Positions 44,685 through 52,434 of a stretch of 64,000 nucleotides of DNA are shown in pieces. The notes under the pieces are model-generated. The model did not search any database and had not been told where the DNA came from. It worked only from the letters and a program-made list of their open reading frames with translations. Numbering within the stretch: the first letter of the stretch is position 1; each line of letters begins with the position of its first letter. This stretch comes from Streptomyces sp. HUAS YS2 (GTDB lineage Bacteria > Actinomycetota > Actinomycetes > Streptomycetales > Streptomycetaceae). Location of the stretch: NCBI RefSeq assembly GCF_033343995.1, contig NZ_CP137573.1:558001-622000 (forward strand), given 5' to 3'. Made by a program: the position numbers and the translations under genes.

Positions 44685-45854
44685 TCAGCTCTTCCGGCTT
44701 CGACGGCTACGGGGTCGCTCGTCCGTCTCCTCGGCCCCGGCCTCGTCGGCTTCTTCCTCTTCCTCGCCCTCGTCGTCTTCCTCGTACTCGTCCTCCGGCT
44801 CTTCCTCTTCCTCCTCTTCCTCCTCGTCCTCGTCCTCCTCGTCCTCCTCGTCCTCTTCTTCCTCGTCCTCTTCTTCCTCGTCCTCCGGCACTTCGTCCTC
44901 GTCCTCGGGCTCCGCGTCGCCTTCCTCGTCCTCGGCCTCTTCTCCCTCGTCCTCGTCCTCGTAGGCCTCTTCAGGAGTCTCTTCGTCCTCGTCGGTGTCG
45001 GAGACGACCTCGGCGTCGCGGATCTCACCGCGCCAGCCGCCCGTCGCCTCGCCCTGCATCATGACGAACTTGCGGAACGCCTTGAGGTCGAGCCGAGCAC
45101 GCCGGCCCTGCGCACGCACGAGGTTGCCCGTCTTCTCGACGATGCCCTTGGGGAAGTACTCCATGACCAGCAGGACCTTGGTGAGGTTCTCGCCGAGCGG
45201 ATGGAAGGTGACCACGCCTCTCGTGGTGCCCTTCGCCCCTTCCGAGGTCCAGGCGATGCGTTCGTCGGGGATCTGTTCGGTGATGGTCCCCTTATACGCC
45301 CGGGTCGACTTCCCGACCTTCACCTGCCACTGGGTCGTCGTCTCGTCCTCCTGCTCGACGGATACGACACCCTTCGCGAACGACCCGAACTCCTGGAACT
45401 GGGTCCACTGGTTGTACGCCTCGCGCACGGGAACGCCGATGTCGATGTCCTCGATGACCGTCATGCTCTTGTGGCCCGCGTTCGCCGCCGAGGAGCGCGG
45501 CTCGTGCGACGCGCCGGTGACGTCCTTCACCTTGTCCGCGATCGCGTCCTTGGCGTGAGCGGCGGTGTCCTTGGCGTGGGAAGCCGTGTCCACGGCGCGC
45601 ACGGCCGCCGAAGCGAGCGCGGCCTTGCCCGGTGCGTGCTCGGCCAGCTTTCTTCCTGCCCCACGGACCAGGCCCGGGCCGATGTGCGAGTCGCCCAGCT
45701 TGCCGGCCGCGTCGCCTATGCGGTGACTCACGCCGGTGAGCACCTTCTGCAGTCGCGCCTCGAGATAGCTCTCGAACTCTTCTGCCAGCCGGTTCGTTCC
45801 GGAGCTGCTCTCGGAGCCCTTCGTCCCGCGCTCCGAAGCCTTTGCTTCAGGCAT
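44685..45854 (-). CDS. gvpZ: GvpZ: SRPBCC-domain protein with extreme acidic tail
   Basis: 389 residues from the ATG at 45854, overlapping gvpY by 8 bp. Residues ~1-125 are helical and Ala/Lys-rich (DTASHAKDTAAHAKDAIADK). Residues ~130-280 are an SRPBCC/cyclase-dehydrase domain (MTVIEDIDIGVPVREAYNQW, ITEQIPDERIAWTSEGAKGT, GEATGGWRGEI). The last ~100 residues are an almost unbroken Glu/Asp run encoded by GAG/GAC repeats (about 44740-45000), ending in a basic RPRSRRSRKS. The SRPBCC domain is closely related to the genes at 56340 and 58856. The function of GvpZ is unknown; the tail could bind calcium or basic partners such as the GvpY and GvpJ tails. Confidence 0.88.
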   Translation of the reverse strand: MPEAKASERGTKGSESSSGTNRLAEEFESYLEARLQKVLTGVSHRIGDAAGKLGDSHIGPGLVRGAGRKLAEHAPGKAALASAAVRAVDTASHAKDTAAHAKDAIADKVKDVTGASHEPRSSAANAGHKSMTVIEDIDIGVPVREAYNQWTQFQEFGSFAKGVVSVEQEDETTTQWQVKVGKSTRAYKGTITEQIPDERIAWTSEGAKGTTRGVVTFHPLGENLTKVLLVMEYFPKGIVEKTGNLVRAQGRRARLDLKAFRKFVMMQGEATGGWRGEIRDAEVVSDTDEDEETPEEAYEDEDEGEEAEDEEGDAEPEDEDEVPEDEEEEDEEEEDEEDEEDEDEEEEEEEEEPEDEYEEDDEGEEEEEADEAGAEETDERPRSRRSRKS

Positions 45855-46431
45855 CGTCCCGCCTCCTGGTACTCCTCGAGCGCGTGCCCTTCGACGCGCT
45901 GGACGCCTTCTTCGCCGGCGACTTCGCCGTCCCCGCGGTCTTGGCCGTCGAGGCGCTGCGCCGAGAGGAGGTCGTACGTCGCGGACGGGACTCATGTTCC
46001 TCGTCTTCCTCGGACGGCTTGCTCTCCTCGTCTCGGGCTGTTCGCTCGCCGGCGTCCTCGTCCGTGTCCTCGTCCGTGTCCTCGTCGTGGTCCGCGCTGT
46101 CGTCGGGGTGTTCGTCCTCGTGGTCCTTCTCGTCCTCGTGCTCCCCTTCCCGCAGCCCCTCCGTTCGCTTGTGCAGGGCGTCGGCCAAGTGCTCGGCCTT
46201 CGCGTTGAGCACCGTCGTCGCCGCCGCCTTGCCCGCGGTGACGAGCTCGCCGCGAACCTGCTGGTTCACGTTGCTCAGGAGGGGCGACTTCGCGATCGAC
46301 TTTCCCAGCTGTCCGGGCTTGATCCGCGATCCGGCCAGGGCCATGGCCAGCCCGAACGCGAGTTTGGCTTTCTTCGTGCGTCCCAGCACGTATCCGCCGA
46401 CCAGGGCGGTGCCTATCTTGGCGTTGTTCAT
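45847..46431 (-). CDS. gvpY: Gas vesicle cluster protein GvpY
   Basis: 194 residues. The N-terminal third is hydrophobic/Ala-Gly-rich (IGTALVGGYVLGRTKKAKLA, FGLAMALAGSRIKPG), the middle very acidic (DHEDEHPDDSADHDEDTDED) and the C-terminal end basic Ser/Lys/Arg repeats (SSKGTRSRSTRRRDDA-type). The charge-segregated architecture and its position between gvpG and gvpZ match GvpY of Streptomyces. No enzymatic function is expected. Confidence 0.85.
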   Translation of the reverse strand: MNNAKIGTALVGGYVLGRTKKAKLAFGLAMALAGSRIKPGQLGKSIAKSPLLSNVNQQVRGELVTAGKAAATTVLNAKAEHLADALHKRTEGLREGEHEDEKDHEDEHPDDSADHDEDTDEDTDEDAGERTARDEESKPSEEDEEHESRPRRTTSSRRSASTAKTAGTAKSPAKKASSASKGTRSRSTRRRDDA

Positions 46432-46467
46432 GATGTTGCTCTCCCTCCTCGCCCCCGGCCCGGGTCT

Positions 46468-46731
46468 CTACGCGCCGTTGGATCCGGCTCTGCGGAGCTG
46501 GTACGCCTTGATCTCCTCAAGTCGCCGCAGGAGCAGCTCTTCTTGTTCGTCGAACTCCTCGTCGCTCACGCGGCCCTCCTCTCGCGCTCGTTCGAGGTCG
46601 GCGAGCTTCTCCTGGACGGGTCCGGGGTCGTAGTACTCCTGCTCGGCGGCCTGCACCACCTTGTCCAGGACCCAACCGACCCCTCTGAACGGCGCGGCGG
46701 GCAGTGCGAGGATCTCCGTCACCAAACCCAC
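46468..46731 (-). CDS. gvpG: Gas vesicle protein GvpG
   Basis: 87 residues from a GTG at 46731. GvpG signs: FRGVGWVLDKVVQAAEQEYY, PVQEKLADLERAREEGRVSD and EEFDEQEELLLRRLEEIKAY. It is a small, helical, charged accessory protein, placed between gvpF and gvpY as expected. Confidence 0.9.
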   Translation of the reverse strand: MGLVTEILALPAAPFRGVGWVLDKVVQAAEQEYYDPGPVQEKLADLERAREEGRVSDEEFDEQEELLLRRLEEIKAYQLRRAGSNGA

Positions 46732-46752
46732 GATGGCCTCCCTGGGTGCCTG

Positions 46753-47466
46753 TCAGGCGAAGCTGTACGGTGGCAGCGGCCCGCGGACTCGAATCTCGAC
46801 GCCCTCGGACTGCTCTTCGGCCGCCTGCTCGGCCGCCTTCGTGAATTCCTCGGCGCCTTCTTGGTCGACCAGGAAAGAGGCACTCAAGAAGTACTGCTGG
46901 GACGGCTCGGACAGACGCTCGCTCCTGGCATAGGGCCTCAGCGCCGCAAGGACCGACTCGGCGAGGGCCTCCTGTTGGGCCAGCATCCCCTTGCTCAAGA
47001 GCTCGCCCAGTTGGAGCCGTTCGTCGTAGGTCCCACCGCCGTCACGCGTCGCCTCGTTCAACTCACGAACGTCTTCGGACTCCTCGAGAAGTTGCCGCAT
47101 GGCCGCCTCCTCCTCCAGGACTCCCTTCACGTTGAACTCCACGCGGTCCGTGAGTTCTTCGAGGCGCTCGGCGAACTGTTCGGCGCCTTGGTCGAGTACG
47201 GCGCGAACGGCGTCGTCGTCCTCGGCGACGAAGCCGAAGCCGAGAGGCAGAGTGACGCCGTCGCTCCACAATCTCTCCTGCACCTCGTGGTGCGCCTCCA
47301 CATCGGGGCGCTTCACCTCGATCTGTTCAGGAGCCTCGCTCACGACAGCGCACAGTGACTCCTGGCATACCGTACGCAAGGCCGATTCCTCGCCGCCCAC
47401 ACTCGTCAGGCCGTCCAGACGGAGCGGGTGCGACGACTTCGTAATCGCGTAGACGTAGAGAACCAT
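46753..47466 (-). CDS. gvpF: Gas vesicle protein GvpF (GvpL/GvpF family)
   Basis: 237 residues from the ATG at 47466, 2 bp after gvpA. Family marks: MVLYVYAITKSSHPL, GVTLPLGFGFVAEDDDAVRA, RVEFNVKGVLEEE and the C-terminal IRVRGPLPPYSFA. GvpF contacts GvpA at the onset of vesicle formation. It is a paralogue of gvpL at 43340. Confidence 0.92.
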   Translation of the reverse strand: MVLYVYAITKSSHPLRLDGLTSVGGEESALRTVCQESLCAVVSEAPEQIEVKRPDVEAHHEVQERLWSDGVTLPLGFGFVAEDDDAVRAVLDQGAEQFAERLEELTDRVEFNVKGVLEEEAAMRQLLEESEDVRELNEATRDGGGTYDERLQLGELLSKGMLAQQEALAESVLAALRPYARSERLSEPSQQYFLSASFLVDQEGAEEFTKAAEQAAEEQSEGVEIRVRGPLPPYSFA

Positions 47467-47468
47467 CG

Positions 47469-47924
47469 CTATTCGCCGTCCTCGGAGGAACGCCGCGTGC
47501 GGCGCTCGTGGCCTCGGTCGTCGCCGCGTTTCCCTTCGCGACGCGGTTCCTTCTCGCGCTCTTCGTCGCGACCACCGCCGAGGGAATCCGTGATGGCCTC
47601 GACGGCCCCGGTGAGTGCGCCCTTGGTCTTGCCCTTGGCGCCTCCCTCGGTCGTCTTCTCCATCACGTCCGTCAGCTGAGCGGGAGCATTGCGGCCGCTC
47701 TCGAGGTCGAGGCGGTTGCACGCCTCGGCGAAGCGGAGGTACGTGTCGACGCTGGCCACGACCACGCGGGCGTCGATCTTCGCGATCTCGATTCCGACGA
47801 GAGACACGCGGACGAACGCATCGATCACCAGCCCGCGGTCGAGTATCAGCTCCAACACGTCATAGAGATTTCCGGTGCTTCCACCTTGTCCGGGCATTCC
47901 GCCGCCCTGTTGCACAACAGACAC
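47469..47924 (-). CDS. gvpA: Major gas vesicle structural protein GvpA
   Basis: 151 residues. The conserved shell core is [40 protein letters not shown], then [14 protein letters not shown]. It is twice the length of the ~70-residue cyanobacterial and archaeal GvpA because of a basic/acidic tail ([20 protein letters not shown]). The Gly-rich N-terminus ([12 protein letters not shown]) is also an extension. The tail would project from the rib structure if vesicles are made. Streptomyces gvp clusters are conserved but buoyancy has not been shown. Confidence 0.9.
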   Translation of the reverse strand: MSVVQQGGGMPGQGGSTGNLYDVLELILDRGLVIDAFVRVSLVGIEIAKIDARVVVASVDTYLRFAEACNRLDLESGRNAPAQLTDVMEKTTEGGAKGKTKGALTGAVEAITDSLGGGRDEEREKEPRREGKRGDDRGHERRTRRSSEDGE

Positions 47925-47960
47925 GTCGATCTCCCTGCGGTCGAAAGGGCGGCTTCGCGC

Positions 47961-48416
47961 TCAGCTCTCTTTCTTGTCGACCTGAGCTCGCGTATATCGT
48001 TTGCCGCGTTCGTACCCCAGCAACTGCCCGTCCGGGCCCAGCGCAACCTCATAACTTGCCATGACGCTGGTGGTCTCCGGAATTCTTTCGAGCTCGACGA
48101 CCTCGATCTCCGCCGCCCAGCCCTGATCCGTCGGCCTCAGCGCGGACACGGATTCGGGCGTCCGCCCCAAAAGGTCACTGAGCTGCTCCACCGCGTAACG
48201 CAACGCATCCGCGGGCGGAACTCGATCCGGCTCGGCGCCCGATTCCTGCTCAGCGCCTTCGGCCTCGGCTTCGGCTTCGCGCTCGTCCGTCTCGGATTCG
48301 GCCTCGTCCTCGGCCTCGCCTTCGGCCTCGCTGCCCGGTTCCGACTCGGTGTCGCGCTCGGGCGCCGGTTCGTCGGGGTCATCCTTCTTACGCTTCCGGA
48401 CGGTATTCGTGACGGT
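47961..48416 (-). CDS. gvpO: GvpO, with no standard start codon for its acidic N-terminus
   Basis: The C-terminal ~80 residues are clear GvpO: LRYAVEQLSDLLGRTPESVS, GWAAEIEVVELERIPETTSV, MASYEVALGPDGQLLGYERG. The same frame continues upstream as a Lys then Glu/Ala/Asp-rich stretch (VRKRKKDDPDEPAPERDTES) to a stop at 48417-48419. I find no ATG or GTG in that stretch; the only standard start is a TTG at 48203, which would cut into the first GvpO helix. Either the TTG is used, a non-canonical start lies near 48405-48416, or the 5' end is frameshifted. The coordinates given are the open frame. GvpO is the first gene of the cluster. Confidence 0.7.
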   Translation of the reverse strand, partial: TVTNTVRKRKKDDPDEPAPERDTESEPGSEAEGEAEDEAESETDEREAEAEAEGAEQESGAEPDRVPPADALRYAVEQLSDLLGRTPESVSALRPTDQGWAAEIEVVELERIPETTSVMASYEVALGPDGQLLGYERGKRYTRAQVDKKES

Positions 48417-48419
48417 TCA

Positions 48420-48590
48420 CCGCCAAAGTTGTCATCTACACCCGTTACTGGTTCAAATCTCTCCATATCCACGATACTTGACAGGCATCACGAGTCGCAC
48501 GGCGTGATATCACAGACTGTTCCTCACTCTGCATGCACAGCAAGCGACGGGGAAGTTGCATGGCGAACGACTTCAGGAGGAGGCGTTCCC
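48420..48590. promoter_or_regulatory. AT-richer divergent control region of the gvp cluster and the 48591 gene
   Basis: This 171-bp segment is clearly less GC-rich than its neighbours and separates gvpO (minus) from the GlsB/YeaQ-like gene (plus), so it should hold both promoters. The SigB-type motif found elsewhere is not present in its exact form. GAGGAGG before 48591 is the ribosome-binding site. The DNA near 48424-48472 also encodes a short out-of-frame ORF (GTG at 48472) that I do not regard as real by itself. Confidence 0.45.
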
Positions 48591-48857
48591 ATGGAAATAT
48601 CGGGAATCATCAGCGCTCTCGTCATCGGCACCATCATCGGCCTGCTGGGCCGACTCGTTCTCCCCGGCCGGCAGCACATACCTGTCTGGCTCATGATCCT
48701 GATCGGCATCGGGGCCGCACTGGGTGGATCCGCCATTGCTCACGCGGCCGGAATCGACGACACGAGCGGGGTCGACTGGATCGAATGGCTCATCCAGATC
48801 GCGCTGGCCGCGATCGGCGTCGCTCTTGTGGACCGGAGCCGAGCGAGAAGCCGCTGA
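48591..48857 (+). CDS. GlsB/YeaQ/YmgE-type small membrane protein
   Basis: 88 residues from the ATG at 48591 (AGGAGGAGG upstream). Three membrane segments: IISALVIGTIIGLLGRLVLP, VWLMILIGIGAALGGSAIA and EWLIQIALAAIGVALVDRSR, with the Gly-rich packing of the transglycosylase-associated (stress-induced) family. It has no catalytic residues; the family is linked to general stress. It is followed by a SigB-type promoter that overlaps its stop. Confidence 0.85.
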   Translation: MEISGIISALVIGTIIGLLGRLVLPGRQHIPVWLMILIGIGAALGGSAIAHAAGIDDTSGVDWIEWLIQIALAAIGVALVDRSRARSR

Positions 48858-48861
48858 GGCG

Positions 48862-48886
48862 GATTGTCCCGGCGTGAGGCGGGTAG
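48862..48886 (+). promoter_or_regulatory. SigB-type promoter motif GATT-N15-GGGTAG (csbD)
   Basis: GATT (48862-48865), a 15-base spacer and GGGTAG (48881-48886), ending 54 bp before the csbD-like start. CsbD genes are classical general-stress sigma-factor targets, which supports the assignment. Confidence 0.65.
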
Positions 48887-48940
48887 CCGCCATTGCAGCC
48901 TCCCAATGGAGGCGTCGGACGGGCCGAGGAGCTGATCGGT

Positions 48941-49174
48941 GTGGCTGAGGGCAAGAAGATTCGCGGCAAGGCCCAGGAAACCATGGGCAAGGCGAAAGAA
49001 AAGGCCGGAGAGGCCACGGGCAAGCAGGACCTGCGCATGAAGGGCGTACAGGACCAGGTGGCGGGGCAGGCCAAACAGGCTGCCGGCGAGACCGAGAAGA
49101 CCGTGAAGGGAACGGTGGAAGAGGCCAAGGGCAAGATGGAAGAGGCCAAGGGGAAGATGCGGCGTCGCACGTGA
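48941..49174 (+). CDS. CsbD-family stress protein
   Basis: 77 residues from a GTG at 48941 with GAGGAG upstream; the frame extends to 48893 but the CsbD domain begins here. Repeated Lys/Ala/Glu/Gly helices are visible: KIRGKAQETMGKAKEKAGEA, TGKQDLRMKGVQDQVAGQAK and two copies of EEAKGKM. The family is induced by general stress and has no known activity. A hairpin follows the gene. Confidence 0.88.
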   Translation: MAEGKKIRGKAQETMGKAKEKAGEATGKQDLRMKGVQDQVAGQAKQAAGETEKTVKGTVEEAKGKMEEAKGKMRRRT

Positions 49175-49198
49175 CGGCCGCGTCAGGTTGGTGGTCGA

Positions 49199-49223
49199 CC
49201 CGGACGGAGTGAGGCCGTCCGGG
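49199..49223. terminator. Hairpin after csbD
   Basis: CCCGGACGG (49199-49207) and CCGTCCGGG (49215-49223) form a 9-bp stem with a seven-base loop, 25 bp after the csbD stop and before the stop of the convergent RhoGDI-like gene. Confidence 0.55.
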
Positions 49224-49283
49224 CCGACTTGCTCATCCCTCGCTCACTCCTCCCGTAAGTGCGGCACGAAAGCTGCTCACCGG

Positions 49284-49712
49284 CTAGGTGTCCGTCTCGG
49301 GCGGAGATCCGGGCTCGGGCGGAGGTCCGGGCGGCACGATGCGGAAGCGATGGCTCTCGCGGGCGAGTTCGCGACCCGAACCGTCCAGGAACCGGCCTGC
49401 GACCTCATACGTGCCGACGTTCCCCGGCCCCGCAGGCAATCGCTCGGCCGTCAGTTGCAGCTCGTACGGACCGCCCGCGCGGAACCCGCCGAGCGTGTTG
49501 TTGACCGTGGCGATCAGGTGGCCGTCGCAGAACCGCTCCTCCACGAATCTCAGCCCTTCGACCTCCTGCCCCGTCCGGAACGTCAGGACGGTGCTCACCA
49601 CCGCTCCGGCCGGGAGAGTCACGACCTCCCTCCGGTCGCCTTCGAGGGGGACCCTGAGCCGCCCGAACCGGTCGGAGACCAGCGTCACGTCCATCAACTC
49701 GAAGTCCGCCAT
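49284..49712 (-). CDS. RhoGDI-like immunoglobulin-fold protein
   Basis: 142 residues. The whole chain aligns by eye with the immunoglobulin-like domain of eukaryotic Rho GDP-dissociation inhibitors. FELMDVTLVSDRFGRLRVPL corresponds to the first strand. FRTGQEVEGLRFVEERFCDG parallels the RhoGDI stretch with VNREIVSGMKYIQHTYRKG. GGFRAGGPYELQLTAERLP-AGPGNVGTYEVAGRF parallels GSYGPRAEEYEF...APKGMLARGSYSIKSRF. The eukaryotic N-terminal regulatory arm is missing, and a Pro-rich tail is added. Family knowledge: RhoGDI binds prenyl groups; a bacterial role is unknown. It is the last gene of a likely six-gene stress operon. Confidence 0.65.
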   Translation of the reverse strand: MADFELMDVTLVSDRFGRLRVPLEGDRREVVTLPAGAVVSTVLTFRTGQEVEGLRFVEERFCDGHLIATVNNTLGGFRAGGPYELQLTAERLPAGPGNVGTYEVAGRFLDGSGRELARESHRFRIVPPGPPPEPGSPPETDT

Positions 49713-49754
49713 GTCGCACTCACGTCCTACGTCCGCGCCCGGGGGCGCGACTGG

Positions 49755-50303
49755 CTAGTGCCCTGGTCCACGCCCATCCATGCGGACAAGGTCACTGTCG
49801 CCGTCCCGCTGCTCGCCGCTCGCGTGACCGGCCTCCAGGCCCTGGACGTGGCGATGCCGCAGCGGCGCGGGCGGCGGCTCCGCTCCCGGATCCGCGTGCT
49901 CGACCGGAAGCAGTACGAAGCCGACGTGATCGCCGCCCGGGAGCACGCGTTCGATCCGGCCGGTGAACCAGCTCCGCACGTCCGACAGCACCGGGCTGCC
50001 CTCCCGGCCGGCCCGCCATGCGATCTCGGCGAACTTGTCCACGGCATCGCCGGTCTGTCCGCCGAAGAGCTCGGCCAGGTCCCGCTGCTCCCTGCCGAGC
50101 ACGTGCACGGTCAGGTAGCGGGCGTCTCGTGCGACGCCGTACGTCCGGTTCGCGGTCGACAGCCAGGCGACGAAGTACGGCGGATCGATCGAGCAGGGCG
50201 ATGCGTATTCGACGAGACATCCGGCCCGTGTCCCGCCGGATGCCGCGGTGACCACGTACATCGTGCCGTCCGACGCATCCGCGAATTCGGCAAGGTCCGG
50301 CAT
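49755..50303 (-). CDS. FMN-binding split-barrel (flavin reductase-like) protein
   Basis: 182 residues from the ATG at 50303. The flavin-reductase-like pattern is readable: MYVVTAASGGTRAGCLVEYA, SIDPPYFVAWLSTANRTYGV, ARYLTVHVLGREQRDLAELF and GGDHVGFVLLPVEHAD. The fold binds FMN and reduces it or uses it with NAD(P)H or F420. The C-terminal ~30 residues are polar and divergent. It lies between the RhoGDI-like and HAD genes in the same orientation (44 bp after HAD). Confidence 0.8.
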   Translation of the reverse strand: MPDLAEFADASDGTMYVVTAASGGTRAGCLVEYASPCSIDPPYFVAWLSTANRTYGVARDARYLTVHVLGREQRDLAELFGGQTGDAVDKFAEIAWRAGREGSPVLSDVRSWFTGRIERVLPGGDHVGFVLLPVEHADPGAEPPPAPLRHRHVQGLEAGHASGEQRDGDSDLVRMDGRGPGH

Positions 50304-50347
50304 GGCGCCTCCCAGCAGTCCTCCGGCTGTTCGTCCCCTGCCGCCGC

Positions 50348-51040
50348 TCAGGACGGGGGCCGGGACAGTGGGCTCGTGTCGATGTGCCGGAGCAGGGTGG
50401 CCGCGTCGTCGTAGACGGCGACCGCTCCGGAGTTCTCCAGGGCCTCCTTCGACACCCCGCCCGTCAACAGCGCCACGCAGGGCACGCCCGCCCTGGCGGC
50501 CGCCTCTACGTCCCACACCGTGTCGCCGACCAGAACCGCCCGCTCCGGGTCGGCGGCCACGGTGTCGAGCGCGCGTTCCACCAGGTCCGGGGCGGGTTTG
50601 GTGCTGTCCACGTCACCGCCCGAGGTCGCCGCGGCGATCACGTCCTCCGCGTCCAGCCGACGACGAACCGCCGACGCCTCCGCCTCGCTGGCCGAGCTGG
50701 CGAGCACGACGGTCCACCCGCGTGCGGCCACGGCGCGCAGCAGATCGGCCGCGCTGTCGAACGGGCGGATGTCCTTGTACCAGGTCGCGTAGAGGGTGCC
50801 GTGGGCGTCGGCGACGGACTCGTCCTGCCGTTTGTCGCGGTCGTCCCCGAGTACCTTGTCGAGGAGCCGGTCGGCCCCCATGCCGATGGCCCCGTGGATC
50901 CGTGCCATCGGAACCTCGTGTCCGTACTGCAGCAGCGCCTGCCACCAGGCGAGTACGTGGAGGTAGTTGGTGTCGACCAGGGTGCCGTCCAGGTCGAACA
51001 GGGCCGCGCCTTGAAGTCGTTCGTCGTTGCGGGGTGTCAT
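50348..51040 (-). CDS. HAD-superfamily hydrolase (phosphatase-like)
   Basis: 230 residues. HAD motifs: I, FDLDGTLVDT (~15-24); II, VVLASSAS; III, the Lys in STKPAPDLVE; IV, AVLVGDTVWDVEAAARAG. The helical cap (NYLHVLAWWQALLQYG) is of the beta-phosphoglucomutase/phosphoglycolate phosphatase kind. The substrate cannot be stated. It lies 13 bp downstream of the haem-oxygenase-like gene. Confidence 0.88.
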   Translation of the reverse strand: MTPRNDERLQGAALFDLDGTLVDTNYLHVLAWWQALLQYGHEVPMARIHGAIGMGADRLLDKVLGDDRDKRQDESVADAHGTLYATWYKDIRPFDSAADLLRAVAARGWTVVLASSASEAEASAVRRRLDAEDVIAAATSGGDVDSTKPAPDLVERALDTVAADPERAVLVGDTVWDVEAAARAGVPCVALLTGGVSKEALENSGAVAVYDDAATLLRHIDTSPLSRPPS

Positions 51041-51053
51041 CCCGGCCTCCTCC

Positions 51054-52079
51054 TCACCCGCCGAGCGGCAGGGGGCGTCGGAGTGCCGTCGTGCCGGCCT
51101 CCCACGCTGCGGTGACCGTCTCGGTGAACGTGCTCTCCAGCAGGTCCGTCGCCTCGATGCCGAACACGACGTCGCCGGCGAGTCCCGGCTCGTCGTCGAG
51201 CAGGCCGCCGACGACCTCTCTGCGTACGAGCTGTTCGTGCACGGCGTCCGCCTCCACATGCTCGTCGTAGAACCGGATCGCCGCCTCCCCGGCGCCGAGC
51301 CGCCGCATCGCCGCGACCATCCAGGACGCCGCCGGTGACGAGGTGGCCTCCAGTACGGCGAAGTGGCCGACGAGGGCGCCGCGGCGTGCGCGGTGCAGGC
51401 CGAGGAGAGACATCAGGTTGACCGTGGCGAGTGCCTCGCGGCCGGCGAAGTCCAGATAGCCGCCGTAGGTGGAGTCGAGTCCCAGGTCCTGCAGGAGGTC
51501 GGCATAGAGCCGGGCGTGCATGCGCTCCGCCCGCCCGCAGCCGAACTCGTCGAACTCCACGGCCATCATCGCGGCCTTGGCACGGCCCGAGAGCCTGGGC
51601 ACCACCCACAGGTGCGGGTCCGCCTCCCTGAGCTGGTACACCGAGCGCAGGACCGCGTACTCCCTCAGATGGGCCGGCGTGCCCGCGCGGAGCAGGAACT
51701 GACCGACCCCGCTTACGTCGGACGGGACGGTCAGGATCGCCTCGAACGCCTCGTCCACGCTCCCGTATCGTCCACATCGGTCACGCAGCGTCTGCTCGAA
51801 CCGCTGCTCCATGACCCCGCGCAGGCGCAGGAGTTCCGGATCCCATTCCATGTCGTCGGGCACGCCGGCGAAGCCTCGGTAATGCAGTTCGTACGTCAGA
51901 TGGAGGGCCAGTTGCATGTCCTCGCCCAGCGGATCGGCGTCCGCGGCCTCCCGGCCGTCCGGGAGAGGGCGTCCCCCGGCGAGCAGGAAGGCGACCACAG
52001 CCTGTGACAACTCCCCGCGCGGGGGCGGCAGCCCCGGGCTCGGGGCGTTCTGCGTCCCGATGGTCTGCGTCGACGTCAT
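51054..52079 (-). CDS. Iron-containing redox enzyme family protein (haem-oxygenase-like fold)
   Basis: 341 residues from the ATG at 52079. The all-helical pattern ALHLTYELHYRGFAGVPDDM, HLREYAVLRSVYQLREADPH, FDEFGCGRAERMHARLYADL and IRFYDEHVEADAVHEQLVRR carries Glu/His residues spaced like the di-iron site of haem-oxygenase-like (HDO) proteins. In other pathways such proteins carry out N-oxygenation or C-C cleavage, so the chemistry here is open. It abuts the CDGSH gene (1-bp gap) and precedes the HAD gene. A CDGSH partner could be an electron donor. Confidence 0.8.
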   Translation of the reverse strand: MTSTQTIGTQNAPSPGLPPPRGELSQAVVAFLLAGGRPLPDGREAADADPLGEDMQLALHLTYELHYRGFAGVPDDMEWDPELLRLRGVMEQRFEQTLRDRCGRYGSVDEAFEAILTVPSDVSGVGQFLLRAGTPAHLREYAVLRSVYQLREADPHLWVVPRLSGRAKAAMMAVEFDEFGCGRAERMHARLYADLLQDLGLDSTYGGYLDFAGREALATVNLMSLLGLHRARRGALVGHFAVLEATSSPAASWMVAAMRRLGAGEAAIRFYDEHVEADAVHEQLVRREVVGGLLDDEPGLAGDVVFGIEATDLLESTFTETVTAAWEAGTTALRRPLPLGG

Positions 52080-52080
52080 G

Positions 52081-52434
52081 TCAGGCCTCCTCGGCCTGCT
52101 TCGCCCCCTCGGCACCTGCCTGAGCTGTCGTGGCGGCGCGCGAGGGGAACCTGGCCGCCCCGCGGTTGCGGCGACGGTGGCTGGTGTCGCAGAACGGCAT
52201 GCGGAGGCTGCGACGGCACGTGCACAGGGCGATCACGGGCCGTTCGCACATGCGGGTCGCCCCGTCGGGGAGAACGATCTCCACCGGGCCCTCGATCAGC
52301 AGCGGTCCTCCCTCTACGGCGACGACGCGCGGCGCTCCGGTGGCCCGTGGCCATTGCCACGCCGCAGCCTGCTGCCCCGCACCCTGTCGCCCCGCACGCG
52401 CCACGCCCTGCTGTCCCGCACGAGAGGTGCTCAT
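52081..52434 (-). CDS. CDGSH iron-sulfur domain protein
   Basis: 117 residues from the ATG at 52434, overlapping the methyltransferase stop (ATGA). The Fe-S motif is CTCRRSLRMPFCDTSH: three Cys and one His as in CDGSH proteins, with Thr in place of Gly. The preceding strand region is GPLLIEGPVEIVLPDGATRM. These proteins hold a labile [2Fe-2S] cluster used in redox or cluster transfer. An Ala/Glu-rich tail follows the motif. The N-terminal ~35 residues (RAGQQGVARAGRQGAGQQAA) are low-complexity. Confidence 0.88.
   Translation of the reverse strand: MSTSRAGQQGVARAGRQGAGQQAAAWQWPRATGAPRVVAVEGGPLLIEGPVEIVLPDGATRMCERPVIALCTCRRSLRMPFCDTSHRRRNRGAARFPSRAATTAQAGAEGAKQAEEA

Noticed and set aside
44740..45000. 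Repetitive CCTCCTCGTC-type DNA as a tandem-repeat or CRISPR-like array
   Set aside because: It is codon-level repetition of GAG/GAC for the acidic tail, without unit spacing or spacers.
44394..46208. A 604-residue plus-strand frame with an apparent multi-span membrane region (Leu/Phe/Val runs)
   Set aside because: The hydrophobic runs are the antisense of the GvpZ Glu/Asp tail (GAG/GAC read as CTC/GTC). The gvp genes on the other strand are certain.
48420..48472. GGGTGT upstream of gvpO as a SigB-type -10
   Set aside because: The -10 is imperfect and no GNNT lies 14-16 bases upstream.
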